From contig JAVTVY010036896.1 of assembly GCA_036873755.1 (NCBI GenBank), forward strand, positions 99,927 through 163,926: a stretch of DNA of 64,000 nt. The letters run 5' to 3'. Under the pieces are notes generated by a model, which saw only the letters and a list, made by a program, of their open reading frames with translations, was not told the DNA's origin and did not search any database. Made by a program: the position numbers and the translations under genes. Positions 1 through 11,621 of this stretch are shown here, piece by piece. Source of the stretch: Hanleya hanleyi. Taxonomy: Eukaryota; Mollusca; Polyplacophora; Lepidopleurida; Hanleyidae. The first letter of the stretch is position 1; each line of letters begins with the position of its first letter.

Positions 1-124
1 CTAGGGCAGACATGGAAGAATCTACGAAACCTATGAATCTATGGGAAACATCGAAGAATCTAGGAAATCTAGGCATCTAGCCACTCCGCTGTGTTTCCTG
101 CAAGTGTGCAGTAGACGTGTGTCA

Positions 125-310
125 ATTGCTGATGGAAAAACTGTGGGGCTTGTCAAAGTCATTTCTTTTTTAGGTTTTGTAATTGACAAACTCCACAAAG
201 AGATAAGGTTGCCTGGAGGGACAAAAACGTGTTGTTTACATGCGACAACCAGACAGTGGTTCAGGTGTTAAACAAGTCCACATCTAAGTTACCATTAGTG
301 TTTCCAGTGC
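125..310 (+). pseudogene. Broken RT/RNase H fragment of a retrotransposon
   Basis: One frame reads VISFLGFVIDKLHKEIRLPG, the RT motif 'FLGxxID...(E)IRLP' found in DIRS- and Ty3-type polymerases. A second frame follows at once with TCDNQTVVQVLNKSTSK, the RNase H 'xDNxxVVxVLNxxTS' motif. The two motifs are normally about 100 residues apart, so there is an internal deletion as well as a frame change. Decayed copy, no function expected. Confidence 0.55.
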
Positions 311-880
311 GAGAAAAAATCTATTTTTCAGGCACAATTTATTTTTTAGACCCGGTGGGGAATTTCTCTATACTGTGTGAACCACTCACCAGCCGTAGTT
401 GTTGGGAGAATGCTGGGCATCTCATATTTTCCGGAGGCGTTAGTCACAAACAATAAAATAGTTCGATTCTGTATGATCTTACCTTTATATTCAGGTCTTG
501 TTTATCAAAAATTGTCCAGTTTTAGCTTCACGGGAGACTGAAACTCTGTCTACATTGACCGGTTCCACGATGGGCGCGTAATCTGCACGCCGAGCCGTTA
601 CGTGTGGTTAAAAACGGAAGTGATCGCTCTGACTTTCACTCTGTCGTGTAGCTAAAACAGGACACTTTCTGATAAACAAGAGCTGAATACAAAGGTAAGA
701 TCATATAGAATCGAATCGTTTTATTGGTTGTGCATACGGAATATATGAGCATTGTCCAGCATTGTTTCAGCAACTAGTCCTGGTGAATGGCTTGGTGCCT
801 TGATCTCACGCAGTATAGAGAAAGGCCCCATCGGAGCTAAATTTATCGCTGGCAAATTCTTTTCCATTATACAGTACATC
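300..880. repeat. Large fold-back (inverted repeat), about 580 bp
   Basis: Bases 447-530 and the reverse complement of 651-735 share the run from ACAAACAATAAAA through GATCTTACCTTT to TCTTGTTTATCA and TTTTAGCT. Weaker pairing continues outward: TTTCTCTATACTG near 365 pairs with 810-825, and CTCACCAG near 387 with about 780. The centre is near 590. It looks like a MITE-type fold-back lying over old retroelement sequence. Confidence 0.7.
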
Positions 881-2039
881 GATTTTGGGCAATGATTCCT
901 AGAGCAGCCATGGAACCGAGGCCTACATCTGCAAAAATGGGTCATTGGTGGACAAAAATCCTGTTGGCTGGCTGATAGAACTGGGAAGGCTAAGGAATAA
1001 CATCGTTTGGGAAATTTCGGATGTAGACCTACCCATTCTTTGACCTACCCCAGTGCAGTGTGTAATCGCACACATTTGGCATAGATAAGCAATTAAGAGA
1101 ATGGTGGAGGGACTACGGAGAGATTCATCGAGGCACGATGGGCACTTGTAAGACAATAGGTGACTACATGTAGGGAACAGTGCAACCAAGAAATGAAAAT
1201 CCATCGAGATGAACGTTTTACTAAAACTTTCAGAACGTGCTTTCTGTTGGCATATTTCGGTTTGATGAGGGTCAGCGATACGTGATATCGCTAATATGTG
1301 GCCAGGCGAATTTACGCTTTCGAGCAATTTGGACAAGACCAAGTTTACGCTTGGCAAGCTTATTTATCCCAAAATATAACCTTTTTACTGTCAGGATCAG
1401 CTACGGTTCAGTTGATGTAAAGGATCTAATTTTGAGGTTTTAAAAATGTATCTATGTTCATGATTACAGCGCCAACTGTTGGTCAGTCACGACCAAGAAA
1501 ATTGAGATAGTGCAATAAGTTTGACAAAACCGGTTATTGGCGTTTGTAATGACGAAGGCGGATCCTTTTATGATGTAAACTTCGAGGAAATGCTTTATAT
1601 ATATCACGTGATTTCGTGGAATAGCTGAGATACAAGTGTGATTGTGATACATCCTCTGAAAAACGACTTGGAAATTCATTTGGATAAAAAATAATGGTCA
1701 GTGATTATCTAGTCAATCACAGATTTTCTATAATGATAAGTGATTTGTCATTGACCTAAGCACAAATATTTGACGCAGGTGACATACTAAATACTTTGGC
1801 CACACAAAGCACAACTGTGAGGGTCGATAACGCACATGCTGTACAGCTGCCTTTTCGACCTCCAGGTGGATATACCGTAGTTCCGCGCTGAGAGTCCCTA
1901 TTGATTATGTGGTGTAAATTGTCCGAATATTAAAACGGACATATGCAACGACCAAATACGGCCTTATTGTCATTTGTCCTCTGGAAAATCGATAAATTAT
2001 GACATCAGTCTACTCCACATAAGTATTGCATTTTTAGTC
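881..2039. other. Unassigned stretch
   Basis: I see no coding domain or strong repeat structure. A 144-codon open frame on the minus strand (923-1357) has no motif I recognise and mixed composition, so it is not called as a gene. Confidence 0.3.
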
Positions 2040-4490
2040 ATGTTAGATAATCCGGTTTGATTTCCTTCCCACTCACCCCTTTGAAACATTTAGTTATGTC
2101 AGACAGGTCATTTTGGTTCTCCTGTCCTATTTCACACTGAGGATGATAGGCTACATCGAGTTCTCTCTCCTTCCCCTTCCCTTAGGCAGACAGAATATCA
2201 TCTCCAGTTTTCAATTGTTAGCAGTGTCAGATATATCTCACATTTTGCTTTGAGACAGAAAAGTCATATGGAATAGTCCCCCCTTGGGTAGACGGAATAT
2301 CGTTTCCTAAGATTCATTCCTACAGTTTTAGAAATGCCAGTTTCATTTCCCTCTCATTTTCCCTCTTTTGAATATGAGAGATGTCAGATGCGCCAGTTTG
2401 ATTTCCCTCCAATTTTCCGTCTTTTGGATATTTGAGACAGGTCAGTTTGTTCTTTACTGATTTGTCCCCCTTGAGTAGATGGAATGTCATTTCTAGTTTT
2501 CTTACCTTTGAAATTCTTAGCCATGTCAGATAACCCAGTTTGAAATTTCTCTCTCTCTCTTTTGCTTCCACACAGAGGAGTAGTCCCTCTTGGTTAGACA
2601 GATTGTCATTTTCCAAGACAATATCGTCAGATATATATATTTGGTAACTATCTATAATTTTGCCTTGCAACAGATAACGCACAGACTGAGTAGTCCTCTT
2701 AGGTATATGGAATGTCATTTTCTCTCTTTGCTTGTTTAGTCATGTCAGATACGCCAGTCTGATTCCCCCTAATTTTGATCAACGCCAAATTTTCTCCACT
2801 CTCGTACAAACGGACACGCCACATTTAATACCCCCCTCCTTAGGGAGATAGAAAGTCGTTTCCACTTTTAAGTCTTTTGATTCTTTACCAATGTCAGTGT
2901 GATATTTTTCTCCCACATTGCTTGGCGATGGACAGGCCACAGTGAGTAATCTCAATTAGATGAAGAGAATGTCATTTGTGTTTTCTCTGTTGAATTTTCA
3001 GCAATGTCAATTTATATTTCTCTCTCATTTTGTCTTAGTCATGTTAGATATGTCAGTATGGTATTCCTCTTCCATTTCACTCAAGACATACACGCTAGAT
3101 GGAGGCTGTCCCCCATAGATAGACAGAATGCCATTTCTTATTTTTAGTTCAGATATGTCAGTTTGGTATTTCTCTATCATTTTGCGTCATAACGGACTAG
3201 CCGCATTGGGTAGTTTCCCTTAGGTGGAACGAATGCCATTTCCTTGCGTTCGAAATGGAGGGAGGGATTTCCTGGAAAGTCAAACATGACACACCTACAT
3301 GTGAAAAACGAGGATATCTCAACTTGGCGTATCACTCTCATAATAAAATGAAATTTCTAGGAACCAGGGGGAACAACTCACTCTTGCGTATGTGTCACAG
3401 GGCAAAATCCATCTTAGCTTGCTACGGGCATTTCACGTTTCACTTAACACTACGAGCAGACGTTTCTACGTATGATCGTGCCATGCGTTCGGATGATGGG
3501 CAAAATCGGAGAGAAACCCAGTCTGACCTATATGACATACATAACAACTTTAGCGAGAGAAGAGAGAAAAAATTATATTCGGTCAGCCTATTGGAGACAA
3601 CTCAGTTTGGTATGTCTGTCTCAAGCAAATGGGGGGGGGGAGAGAAATATCAAACTGACATGCATAGAAATTCAAAGGAGATAAAATTGAAATGGCATTC
3701 TAAATGTTAGTTGTTTCGGGGAACAACTCAGTATGGCGAATCAGTAAACTTGGATAGAGAAACCAAACTGACATATCCGATGTATCTAAAATGTTAAAGG
3801 AGAGAAAATTGGAAATGCGTATGTGGCGTGTCTGCCTCGACAGAAATAGGAGCGAAATTTCAAACTGACAAATCTGTCGTAGCTAAAAATTTAAAGGAAA
3901 GAAAATTGGAAATGACCTTTGTAAGGAAGACAGCGTGGCGTATCGGTCGCCAAGCAAAATAACCGAGGGGGGCGGGGGGATCAAACTGACGTATCTGACA
4001 AACTTACTCGACAAGGCTTGTCTGTCCGGAAGCAAAATGGGAGAGAAATGCCAAACTGACATATCTAACATTTCATCTACATGTAAATAAGAGGACAACG
4101 CGATGTACATATTCTTGGAAGATAAAAACGGGAGAGAAAGACTAAACGGACATCCAGTAGATATAAGAGAGGGAAAATGGGAGGAAATTCAATTAAACTG
4201 GCGTATTTTACATGATTAAAATGCTATTCTGTCTATCCAAGGGGAACTACTCAATATGGCTTCTCTTTACCAAAGCAAATGGCGGAGAAATACCGGATTT
4301 GGCATATCTGACATGGATAGAAATGACATACCATGCATATGTAACTAAGGGGGACAACTCGGTGTGGCATATCCTCAGCAGAGAAAGACAAACTGACCTA
4401 TCTTACATATCGAAATATAGGCGAAATGGGAGAGACATCGGACTGTCGTATTTGACATGACTAAAACTTCAAGAGAAGAAACTGGAAATG
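2040..4490. repeat. Head-to-head array of divergent 140-190 bp repeats
   Basis: From 2040 to about 3240, diverged units carry the marks GTCAGATA, CAGTTTG, CTCTC, CATTTTC and 'AGAC..GGAATGTCATTT' in that orientation. From about 3250 to 4490 the same marks appear reverse-complemented: GAAATGACATTC-like, GAAAATTGGAAATG, CAAACTGACATATC and GGGGGACAACTC. The array therefore flips once near 3245, giving a long imperfect palindrome of about 2.4 kb. Confidence 0.7.
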
Positions 4491-5887
4491 TCTGCCATGG
4501 TCGCTTACATGCTCTAATGACCACAAGATCTCAATTTCGGAAATTGAAATATTTAAAAGATTCATTAATTATCAAATTTGATTATATTATATTGCCCAGT
4601 TAAAAGTTATTAAAACATCTACTTCCAGATTTTTTATTTTTTTTTTAATTTGACGCTATCCATACAGTGTCCTTTTGCTATAGTAAGGGCGTAGTTTCGC
4701 TGAAATTATTATTTTTATATTATTTCTAACTGAGCACTATATAAAGGCCTTATTATAAATTTGTTATTCAAAGAATTATTGAACATTTCAATTTCCAAAA
4801 TTGGGGTTAGGTGCACCGCAAAATATATTTCACAAAAGCAGCCATATGAATTCAAAAGTTAACTTAATAATAGATGCATCCTATATAATAGATGCATAAA
4901 GGGTCAGTAAATTTTGAGATATTCCTACTTTTCAAGACTGACACCAAACTTACTACAATAGCATAACTCGCACTCTTGTTGACCCTTAACGGCTTCTCCG
5001 GCGATAGGAACATTATGCAACAATTGGGTGACATTTACGTATGGATTACTTCGTCCCAGTTTTGTCGTGTTGCTTCGTGTTTATTTACCGAGCTTTCCGT
5101 TCGCCTGCACTCCTAAATTACAAGTACGGCGTCTTTGCTTATATCTTCAAGCAGCTGATCGAGTGAGCCTCGAGTCCAACAGCGTAACAAGATATATGGG
5201 CAGTGTGAGCATACTGGAAAGTCTTGGCAAGAGACCATCTATATATCCCCTATGAACCATAGGAACGCCCACACAAAAAGTTTGAACTGACAGCCACTTT
5301 CAGCGATAGCAATTATGCTTATAAATATTAACAACACTATTATTATTATTATTTATTCATATAAGCATTTCTCCAGATACGCTAGCTTCTATTTGCACGG
5401 TTTATTGGTTGATTGTTCGTGATTCCGGAAATACTCTAAGCTTCCACTTGCATGGATTCGGGAAATTTATTAGTACGTCGTAACCCCAGAACTATTTGTT
5501 ATTTATGTTGATTAGGATGCTGGGGGGTATCGTGGTTGAAAGTAAAGCTTTTCTTCACGATCTCGACCCCCGACCAACATAATTAACCAATTAACAACGG
5601 TAACGAGCCCCTGTGCGTGCAGCTGCCGAGATGGCGTGTAGACAGTTTATGGTATCCGGTACTGCAGAACCATCACACATTAAGTCACATTACTAGCACA
5701 ATGTTTATACCAATTTGCTGGTGGTGATGATGGAGATGGCAGGGATTGGGGATGGTAATGGTGGAAGGTGCATGCTTTACTGTGGTCAGCTTCACAGCTA
5801 AGAACAGTTACCCCAGTAATGAAATAAATGCTATAGTGCTGTACCGAAATATTATCACTTTCAGCCTGAGAATATAGGTAAAGCACA
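4491..5887. other. AT-rich unassigned stretch
   Basis: The sequence is AT-rich, with a short ATT run near 5338-5355. I see no coding domain, RNA gene or clear repeat boundary. Confidence 0.3.
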
Positions 5888-5991
5888 GGGGTTTGTTGAT
5901 GGTCAGTTATTAATTATGATAATGGAGTAGGAGGAGAGTATATATATATGAATAATAATATCATAGTTAATAACTCACCATCAACAACCCC
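5888..5991. repeat. Hairpin of about 104 bp
   Basis: GTTTGTTGATGGTCAGTTAT with following TAATTATGATA (from 5888) is answered by TATCATAGTTAATAACTCAC and CATCAACAAC (to 5991). Arms are about 32 bases and the AT-rich loop about 40. Confidence 0.75.
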
Positions 5992-6144
5992 ATATGAGGT
6001 GAAGTAACATTTCTTGTGTGTGTCGATAATTTGCATATTTGTTCGTAGCTGTGATTTATTTAATTCATTTTTTCTTCTTCGGTTAACTGATTACTTTCTC
6101 AATACAGAGAAAATGGTGGCGATATCTTAACGTAGTCGTTTATC

Positions 6145-6375
6145 TGAAACCACAAAACCTCGTCTCAAATCAAACAAACAATGCTGATAAACCAAAACTT
6201 CTGATTAATCGATGTTGAATCAATACTTTTGTTGTTACCAGCTACCGTATACCACTGTATTTACGATACCGTGTGGTAACGTAAACAACAACAATATCGA
6301 TTCAACATCGATCAATCAGCATATTTAATTAATCAGCATTGTTTGATTGGTTGGAGACACGGTCCTGTGTCTGAA
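6145..6375. repeat. Fold-back element of about 230 bp
   Basis: The left arm contains AAACAATGCTGAT and ATCGATGTTGAATC; the right arm contains GATTCAACATCGAT and ATCAGCATTGTTT. The arms are about 100 bases with a short centre near 6258. No coding content. Confidence 0.75.
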
Positions 6376-7340
6376 ATTATAGGCCTACTGTTCACCGTTT
6401 CCTGTAGAAAGGGAGAACAACCCCCCCCCCCCCCCTATACAATGGACTAGCAATAATATATGTGCTATGTCTAGGCCTCATCTTCATACATTATACGGTC
6501 GCTGTGTTTTGGAAAGAAATACACGCCATTCTCGAGACATTTGTTATTACTGCTATAAAGATCATGAATTGAGTATTAAGCTGATATCAACAAAGCAACG
6601 CTCGTTCTGGGAGAGTATGGGCTTTATAATGATATGCTACTCGCAACCCAGTACCGTGACCTTGTCGTGACTGCGTTTCTTGGTTTCGCAGATATCCGCG
6701 ACTGTAGTTATATATCGTATTAATAACCTGGTAAACCTACCTCATATATGCAGACACAAATTTGATCCGGATTTTTGTCAAGGTTCTGTCAATACATGGT
6801 TTACCGATCTGTTAACGATAGCATCATTGCCAACAATAACTGACGGAGGCCGCGGAACAAAGCCTGATACAGCCAGTATGCTGTTTCCCCTGGTCTGTGG
6901 CAGTGACAAAGGCTTATTGGTCCATCGGCATAATCAGATTCCCCACGCACAATCTCCAACGCGTGGATCGCGAAGCCTGCTGTCGACTCGGTAATGGACA
7001 ATTGCGCTCTGACCTGGCTTTGACCTGTAGTAGTCGAGTGGCAGAGGAGATTTTTGTATCGATCGAGCGGTCACTCCGGCGACTCTCGCTGAGGACTGGC
7101 TAGTTATAACAGCTATTTATTCAACAGACCGCCGAACATTGCGGACGATGAAATAATGAATCACTGATTATGAAGAACAAAGAATATCATATTTTGATGG
7201 AAGTATCGCAGTATTTTTGTTGATATCTGAAAATAACCCCAAGCCGATATCGTCCTTTCTGAAGAAATGATTAGGCCTACATGATGTAGCGTATCACCGC
7301 CACTGAACGACTTTGAATATGAAGTTATGCTTGAGAAAAA
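6376..7340. other. Unassigned stretch with a poly-C run
   Basis: A run of 16 C lies at 6421-6436. Overlapping short ORFs between 6467 and 7103 have no recognisable domain. No RNA gene is seen. Confidence 0.25.
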
Positions 7341-7343
7341 AAG

Positions 7344-7435
7344 AACAAATTGGTCGTCATTGGGAATTCGAACCCACAACACCGACTCAACGCACCGATG
7401 TTCTACCGACTGAGATATTCGGCTGACGCCTCAGG
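7344..7435 (-). mobile_element. tRNA-derived SINE head (minus strand)
   Basis: On the minus strand the segment reads TATCTCAGTCGGTAGAAC (A-box type) followed at tRNA-like distance by GGGTTCGAATTCCC (B box with T-arm). A perfect cloverleaf is not obvious. The A-box part ACGCACCGATGTTCTACCGA recurs at about 7511-7530, so part of the head is duplicated next to the microsatellite. More likely a SINE than a functional tRNA gene. Confidence 0.6.
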
Positions 7436-7530
7436 GTGTGTGAGGTTCAGGGAGTGTCGTAACTTTCCATACACCCTGGGGAAAACCTGAATAACTAATA
7501 ATATTATATTACGCACCGATGTTCTACCGA

Positions 7531-7585
7531 CTGAGATATTATATTATATTATATTATATTATATTATATTATATTATATTATATT
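7531..7585. repeat. ATATT microsatellite
   Basis: An uninterrupted run of the five-base unit TATAT/ATATT begins directly at the end of the duplicated tRNA-like fragment. Confidence 0.9.
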
Positions 7586-7887
7586 CCACCGGTTTGCATT
7601 TGCCATGCAAACTTTTGCATTCATTCTCTCCCAAAACTCATTCCATACAGAAGGAGGATGGCCGATATACAGAATTTTATTTTCATGAAAAAAAATAACG
7701 TTCAGGCGAACGTTGGCAACATTGTGAACAGGGTAAAAATGACCGCTTTGTGTCAAGCGATCATGGTCATGACCAGAGAGGAGTCGGGTTTCAGTACCGT
7801 AGTAGCACTAAAGTTTTTATTTACATCTCGCCACATGCATGTAATACATAAGAATGTGTACGATTAGAACAATATACATGCGCCACT

Positions 7888-8262
7888 CTAACTAGAGTAA
7901 CGAGAGATGGTATAAAATTTAAACATATATAAAATTTCTGCGTCGCAGCAGAATGTTATATGGCACCTCTTGGCAGTAAATTTCACAATAAAAGGATTAT
8001 CCAGCAGGAAACAGAATGCCTCGATATCATTTAATTGATGAAAATCCGGGTTAAAACACTGTGCCTCATCCATTACTGCAAGTCTAATAACCGCGTATAA
8101 AGGATATTCTAACAATACACGTTTTCCGGATTCTACCTTATTTTGGCAAGCAAACCCTAGCCTTTCTTCTACTGGTAGGTTTTCATATCGACCCGTATCT
8201 AAACGGATAGTAGCGACGCCACATCTAAAGTTTGCGAGGGCACTCCAACGATATTTCGGCAT
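7888..8262 (-). pseudogene. C-terminal remnant of a non-LTR retrotransposon ORF2
   Basis: A 124-codon minus-strand frame reads WSALANFRCGVATIRLDTGR then YENLPVEERLGFAC, VESGKRVLLEYPLY and DIEAFCFLLDNPFIVKFTAK. This is the family pattern (LxKFRCGVxPIRLETGRY...C..C...VE.E.H.L..CPLY...NP) that closes many metazoan non-LTR reverse-transcriptase ORFs. Several of the expected zinc-binding Cys/His are gone (Q, K and Y at those places). No RT core is visible upstream, so it is a 5'-truncated, decayed copy. Which clade is uncertain. Confidence 0.55.
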
Positions 8263-8339
8263 AAATCGTGAAACAAATGTTTCGGTTATAAAGTTAGTCT
8301 TGAATGAACAGTAAGATCTTAACTTATTTCCTCCCTGAG

Positions 8340-8535
8340 AGTGGGTACTGCAATGCTACTACTATCAGGGTCAAGCGAGCAGCAAAAACGATCACATGAG
8401 GAGCAGAAGGGCCAAGGGAGGAGCAAGATCAGGGTCAAGATCAGAATGATGATCAGGTACATGTATGACAGCGGTTGCGGTGGCCGCAACGGTAGTGGCG
8501 GTGGCGGCGGCGGTAGTGGCGGCGAAGTATAGGGC
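8340..8535. repeat. GC-rich (GGC/GGT)n simple repeat patch
   Basis: Bases about 8470-8526 are dominated by GGC, GGT and AGT triplets, giving a Gly/Ser-rich open frame that is best read as simple repeat. Confidence 0.6.
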
Positions 8536-9286
8536 GTCCTCTGCTGCGATGATATAGTGTACTTATCTCTCTGATGACATTATTACTGCACTTCTTCCTC
8601 AGAATCAATGTTCTTAACATCATTATTTCCCTCAGCATCACAGATAATCTCACTGTCTCTCTCAGTCAACTTATCAAATAAAATTTTCCGGACCGTAATC
8701 GCCTACTTGAGCGGTTCCTCGTAGCCTATGTCGTATAGCATTTGTGGACATCTCGTTGTTTTCAAAACTTCCTCGTGAATATATTCGTTTTACAGGTTTT
8801 GCTAATTCAGTACTTCATTGTAATATGATTTACGTAAAGTTTTCTTCATCTCCGGCATGTAATTATCCTTAACCATTTCACCTGATTCATCGTCGTCATA
8901 GCCTTGCTTCAATACTGATGTATTCTCTTATCAATATTTTTGCTATACTCCTTCTTTATAGAAATGGTAAACATCTCTTTCCACACATTACATTTAATAC
9001 ATTTCCGCGCACATGTAGGTTGAATTGTCTCTCTGTAATGAATGCTTTCTTCATAATCACTCTCATCATCTGAAAAGTACTTTCTTCTACATAGAGTCCT
9101 CTCAACTTCATTTATATCCATGAGTTAACCCTGATCTTGCTGTAGCTCGGCCTGTTCAAACCAGAACGGGTTGTCCGTGTATATAGACTGTTTCCAGCGT
9201 GTACAGTGTGTTCAATCTTTAAGAGTTGTACCGTCCTCTAGTACATTTTTCTTCACCTTCGACTTTCAGACGTAGTTGGTTTAAGA
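8536..9286. other. Unassigned stretch
   Basis: Nothing firm is seen. A 70-codon minus frame (8909-9121) has a small cysteine cluster but no known domain. Confidence 0.25.
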
Positions 9287-9880
9287 TCGATCGTATGGTC
9301 GATAAGGCGGCATTTTGGCCCATACGTGGTGCAGTTGAAATGGAAAAAAATAAAATGTCCTAAAATAAGTGTTTCTTTAATGTAACGGCAAGAGAAAATA
9401 TTTGTACACAATATGTGAATGTTCTAGCTCGATTGCGTTATGATTATAGTTATGACATGAATTAAAAACCCGCAGCATGTGCTATTTCGTGGAAAAGGGT
9501 CTAAATCGGGTCATTTAAACACACATTCAGACACGAAGGACCCCTTGGACCAAAACGCCATTTAACCTGGTAGATGAGCGGTGGCATTATATCTCCACTG
9601 CTGGAAAATCTTTCTGGTCAAAGGGGTCCTTCGTGTCTGAATGTGTGTTTAAACGACTCGATTTATTCCTTTTTGACGAAATAGCACATGCTGCGGATTT
9701 CAATTTCATGTCATAACTATAATCATAATACAATTGAGCTAGAACTTTCACATATTGTGTACATATATTTTCTCTTGCCGTTACATTAAAACACAATTAT
9801 TTTCATGACATTTTATTTTTATCGATTTCAACCGCACCACGTATAAGCCAAACTGCCGCTTCATCGTACCATCTCCTTTA
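9287..9880. repeat. Fold-back element with arms of about 250 bp
   Basis: The left arm (about 9287-9550) and the reverse complement of the right arm (about 9616-9880) match over almost their whole length. Paired landmarks are ATACGTGGTGCAG/CTGCACCACGTAT-like, ATGTAACGGCAAGAG, TTATAGTTATGACATGAA, GCACATGCTG-type and ACACATTCAGACACGAAGGA. The spacer is about 65 bases. The predicted hairpin RNA would be long; no ORF is present. Confidence 0.85.
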
Positions 9881-10711
9881 AAGTAAATATATGGGTCACC
9901 CCCTTGCAGAGCTCCATCTGTTTACATAAGGAGGTCATGAGATTTTGCCTTCAACAATACTGAGCACATTGTGCACAGTCCTCTCTTGTTCCAGGTCACA
10001 AACCACTAAATATTCGCCTTACTTAATATGTAGTAAATTGGCCGAGAAAACTATATTCCCTAATATTTGCCGCCACAAATGACCCACCACACCAGGTATC
10101 CTGGCCTTTTCGCTCAAACATATGGAAAATTCAGCATACATTCCTCACCATTTTTTCGAGATAAGACCGCCAGAAATAGGGTCATCCAACCCGACACCAT
10201 TACGACAAATTTCGGAGGTGCCAATCAAACTGGCCCAGATTTTTTTCCGATTAAAATTTGAAAAGGCGGTTTTGATATATTTGAGAGTCAAATATTATAG
10301 AAACATTTTAAAATAATTCACAGACCATTTCTGGTCCAGTCAGGTATAATGGCCAAGCAATGTTCGCCGGAAGTCAAATCCTGATAATAATCTTAACCCA
10401 AAAACTTCAGTGGAGGTTTGTGACCTCCAGCTGTCACTGGGGGAAGACATGAGCTACAGTCTGCATCTTTTTCTTTTGTAAACAGGTCAGAGAAATTACT
10501 TATTTTCAAAGTTGAACAGAACTTGCAATTAATTTGTTAAAATTCAATATAACAGTGTGTTGATATTTTGCAAAGTTATTTGAAACTGATAGTGCTTTGC
10601 TTTAACGGTGGCCACCCATTTTAGCAGAGACTACATTATAGAGATGAATCTTGCACTGTTTTGGTAATATTTGTTAATTCTGGATATAGGCATCTTCACC
10701 AGCCAAGTCAA
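9881..10711. other. Unassigned stretch
   Basis: No domain, RNA gene or repeat boundary is apparent; composition is AT-rich. Confidence 0.25.
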
Positions 10712-11059
10712 CTACATCGCAAAGCTCTCTACGCTGCCTTGACATTCTTGGCTGGTGGCAGAGGAGTACTGCTCCGCGCCACCTAGCGGAAGTTTCAACG
10801 ATGAGCGACTTTTTGCTTCCAGGAGTTGTTCCCCTTCAATTTCAAATCGACCACACTCATAAGGCGATTCGTTATCGTTCGACCGTGCAGCGCGTCCCAA
10901 AAGCTGATTCAACTGATCAGAACACCGATAGTGGCCGTGAAAATGCTTCTCCTGTTGGGGTTTTTCCGGCAGAATTTCCACACACATTCGACACAGCTCG
11001 TTCTTAGTGGGGCCGCCATCGTATCGTATCGTATCGTATCCTTCCATCTTGGTAATCAA
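10712..11059 (-). CDS. Possible zinc-binding (ZAD-like) first exon
   Basis: A 115-codon minus-strand frame starts with MITKMEGYD and contains NELCRMCVEILPEKP, HFHGHYRCSDQLNQLLG and SPYECGRFEIEGEQLLEAKS. The C-x2-C near residue 24 and the later E-C-G-R followed by a Leu/Glu helix resemble the layout of ZAD-type domains at the N-terminus of C2H2 zinc-finger proteins. The usual fourth cysteine appears to be Phe (CGRF). A possible donor CTAG|GTGGCG follows KLPL, so the end of the ORF may be intron. The ATG region overlaps a short GTATC repeat. No C2H2 fingers are visible nearby. Composition is more coding-like than the surroundings. Speculative. Confidence 0.3.
   Translation of the reverse strand: MITKMEGYDTIRYDGGPTKNELCRMCVEILPEKPQQEKHFHGHYRCSDQLNQLLGRAARSNDNESPYECGRFEIEGEQLLEAKSRSSLKLPLGGAEQYSSATSQECQGSVESFAM
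11019..11040. repeat. Short CGTAT pentanucleotide repeat
   Basis: Four tandem copies of CGTAT/GTATC lie at the possible start of the minus-strand ZAD-like frame. Confidence 0.8.
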
Positions 11060-11590
11060 CTGCTACGTAACGCCCATTCTGATTGGATGCAGCGAGCCGT
11101 CTCTGCATTCCACTCATCGATGAGGATTCACGTTCCAACTTTACTAGAGAAGTATGCCAAGGCAATGTACAGAGCAACGTGATGTACGTCGACTTGGCTA
11201 GAGAAGATGGGATATAGGTAACTTTCTTTATCGTTCATCAGGGATTATTCTATGTTATATTTTGGGCTCATTTCTGTGGAGACATTGCGTGCCTAGCACT
11301 TTTGGTTTAGGATATTTAATGGCAGAACAGATGTTCTAGTTCATGTTGTGTCCAAGCCAAACTATTTGATCCGATTATAACGGATAAACATAAGCAGCCA
11401 TAATCTGACTAAATCCAGGGCATGATGACAGCCCAGCAGGCATGTCACTTTCGAGCAATCTTAATAAATTAATATCCTATCAATGCTCCCCATTCGTACA
11501 TGTCGCTATACAGGATCTTACGTATTTCAGTTGAATTTGGTGTTCTGAGCGCCCATACCATGAATATTTAATAGCATCTGGACTAATCCA
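11060..11590. other. Unassigned stretch
   Basis: No recognised gene or repeat structure is seen between the two candidate short coding segments. Confidence 0.25.
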
Positions 11591-11621
11591 CTTGCAGTCG
11601 GGGAGGGGAGATAGGTTCACC

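Noticed and set aside
923..1357. 144-codon minus-strand open frame as a gene
   Set aside because: No recognisable motif, many Ser/Cys/Leu without pattern, and no splice or start evidence.
7344..7435. Functional tRNA gene on the minus strand
   Set aside because: Promoter boxes are present but the acceptor stem is not convincing and the segment is partly duplicated nearby.
8341..8532. Gly/Ser-rich ORF as a secreted or silk-like peptide
   Set aside because: The Gly run comes from a GGC/GGT simple repeat and there is no signal peptide.
8909..9121. Small cysteine-bearing minus-strand ORF (CARKCIKC)
   Set aside because: Cysteine spacing matches no domain I know; it is short and in AT-rich DNA.
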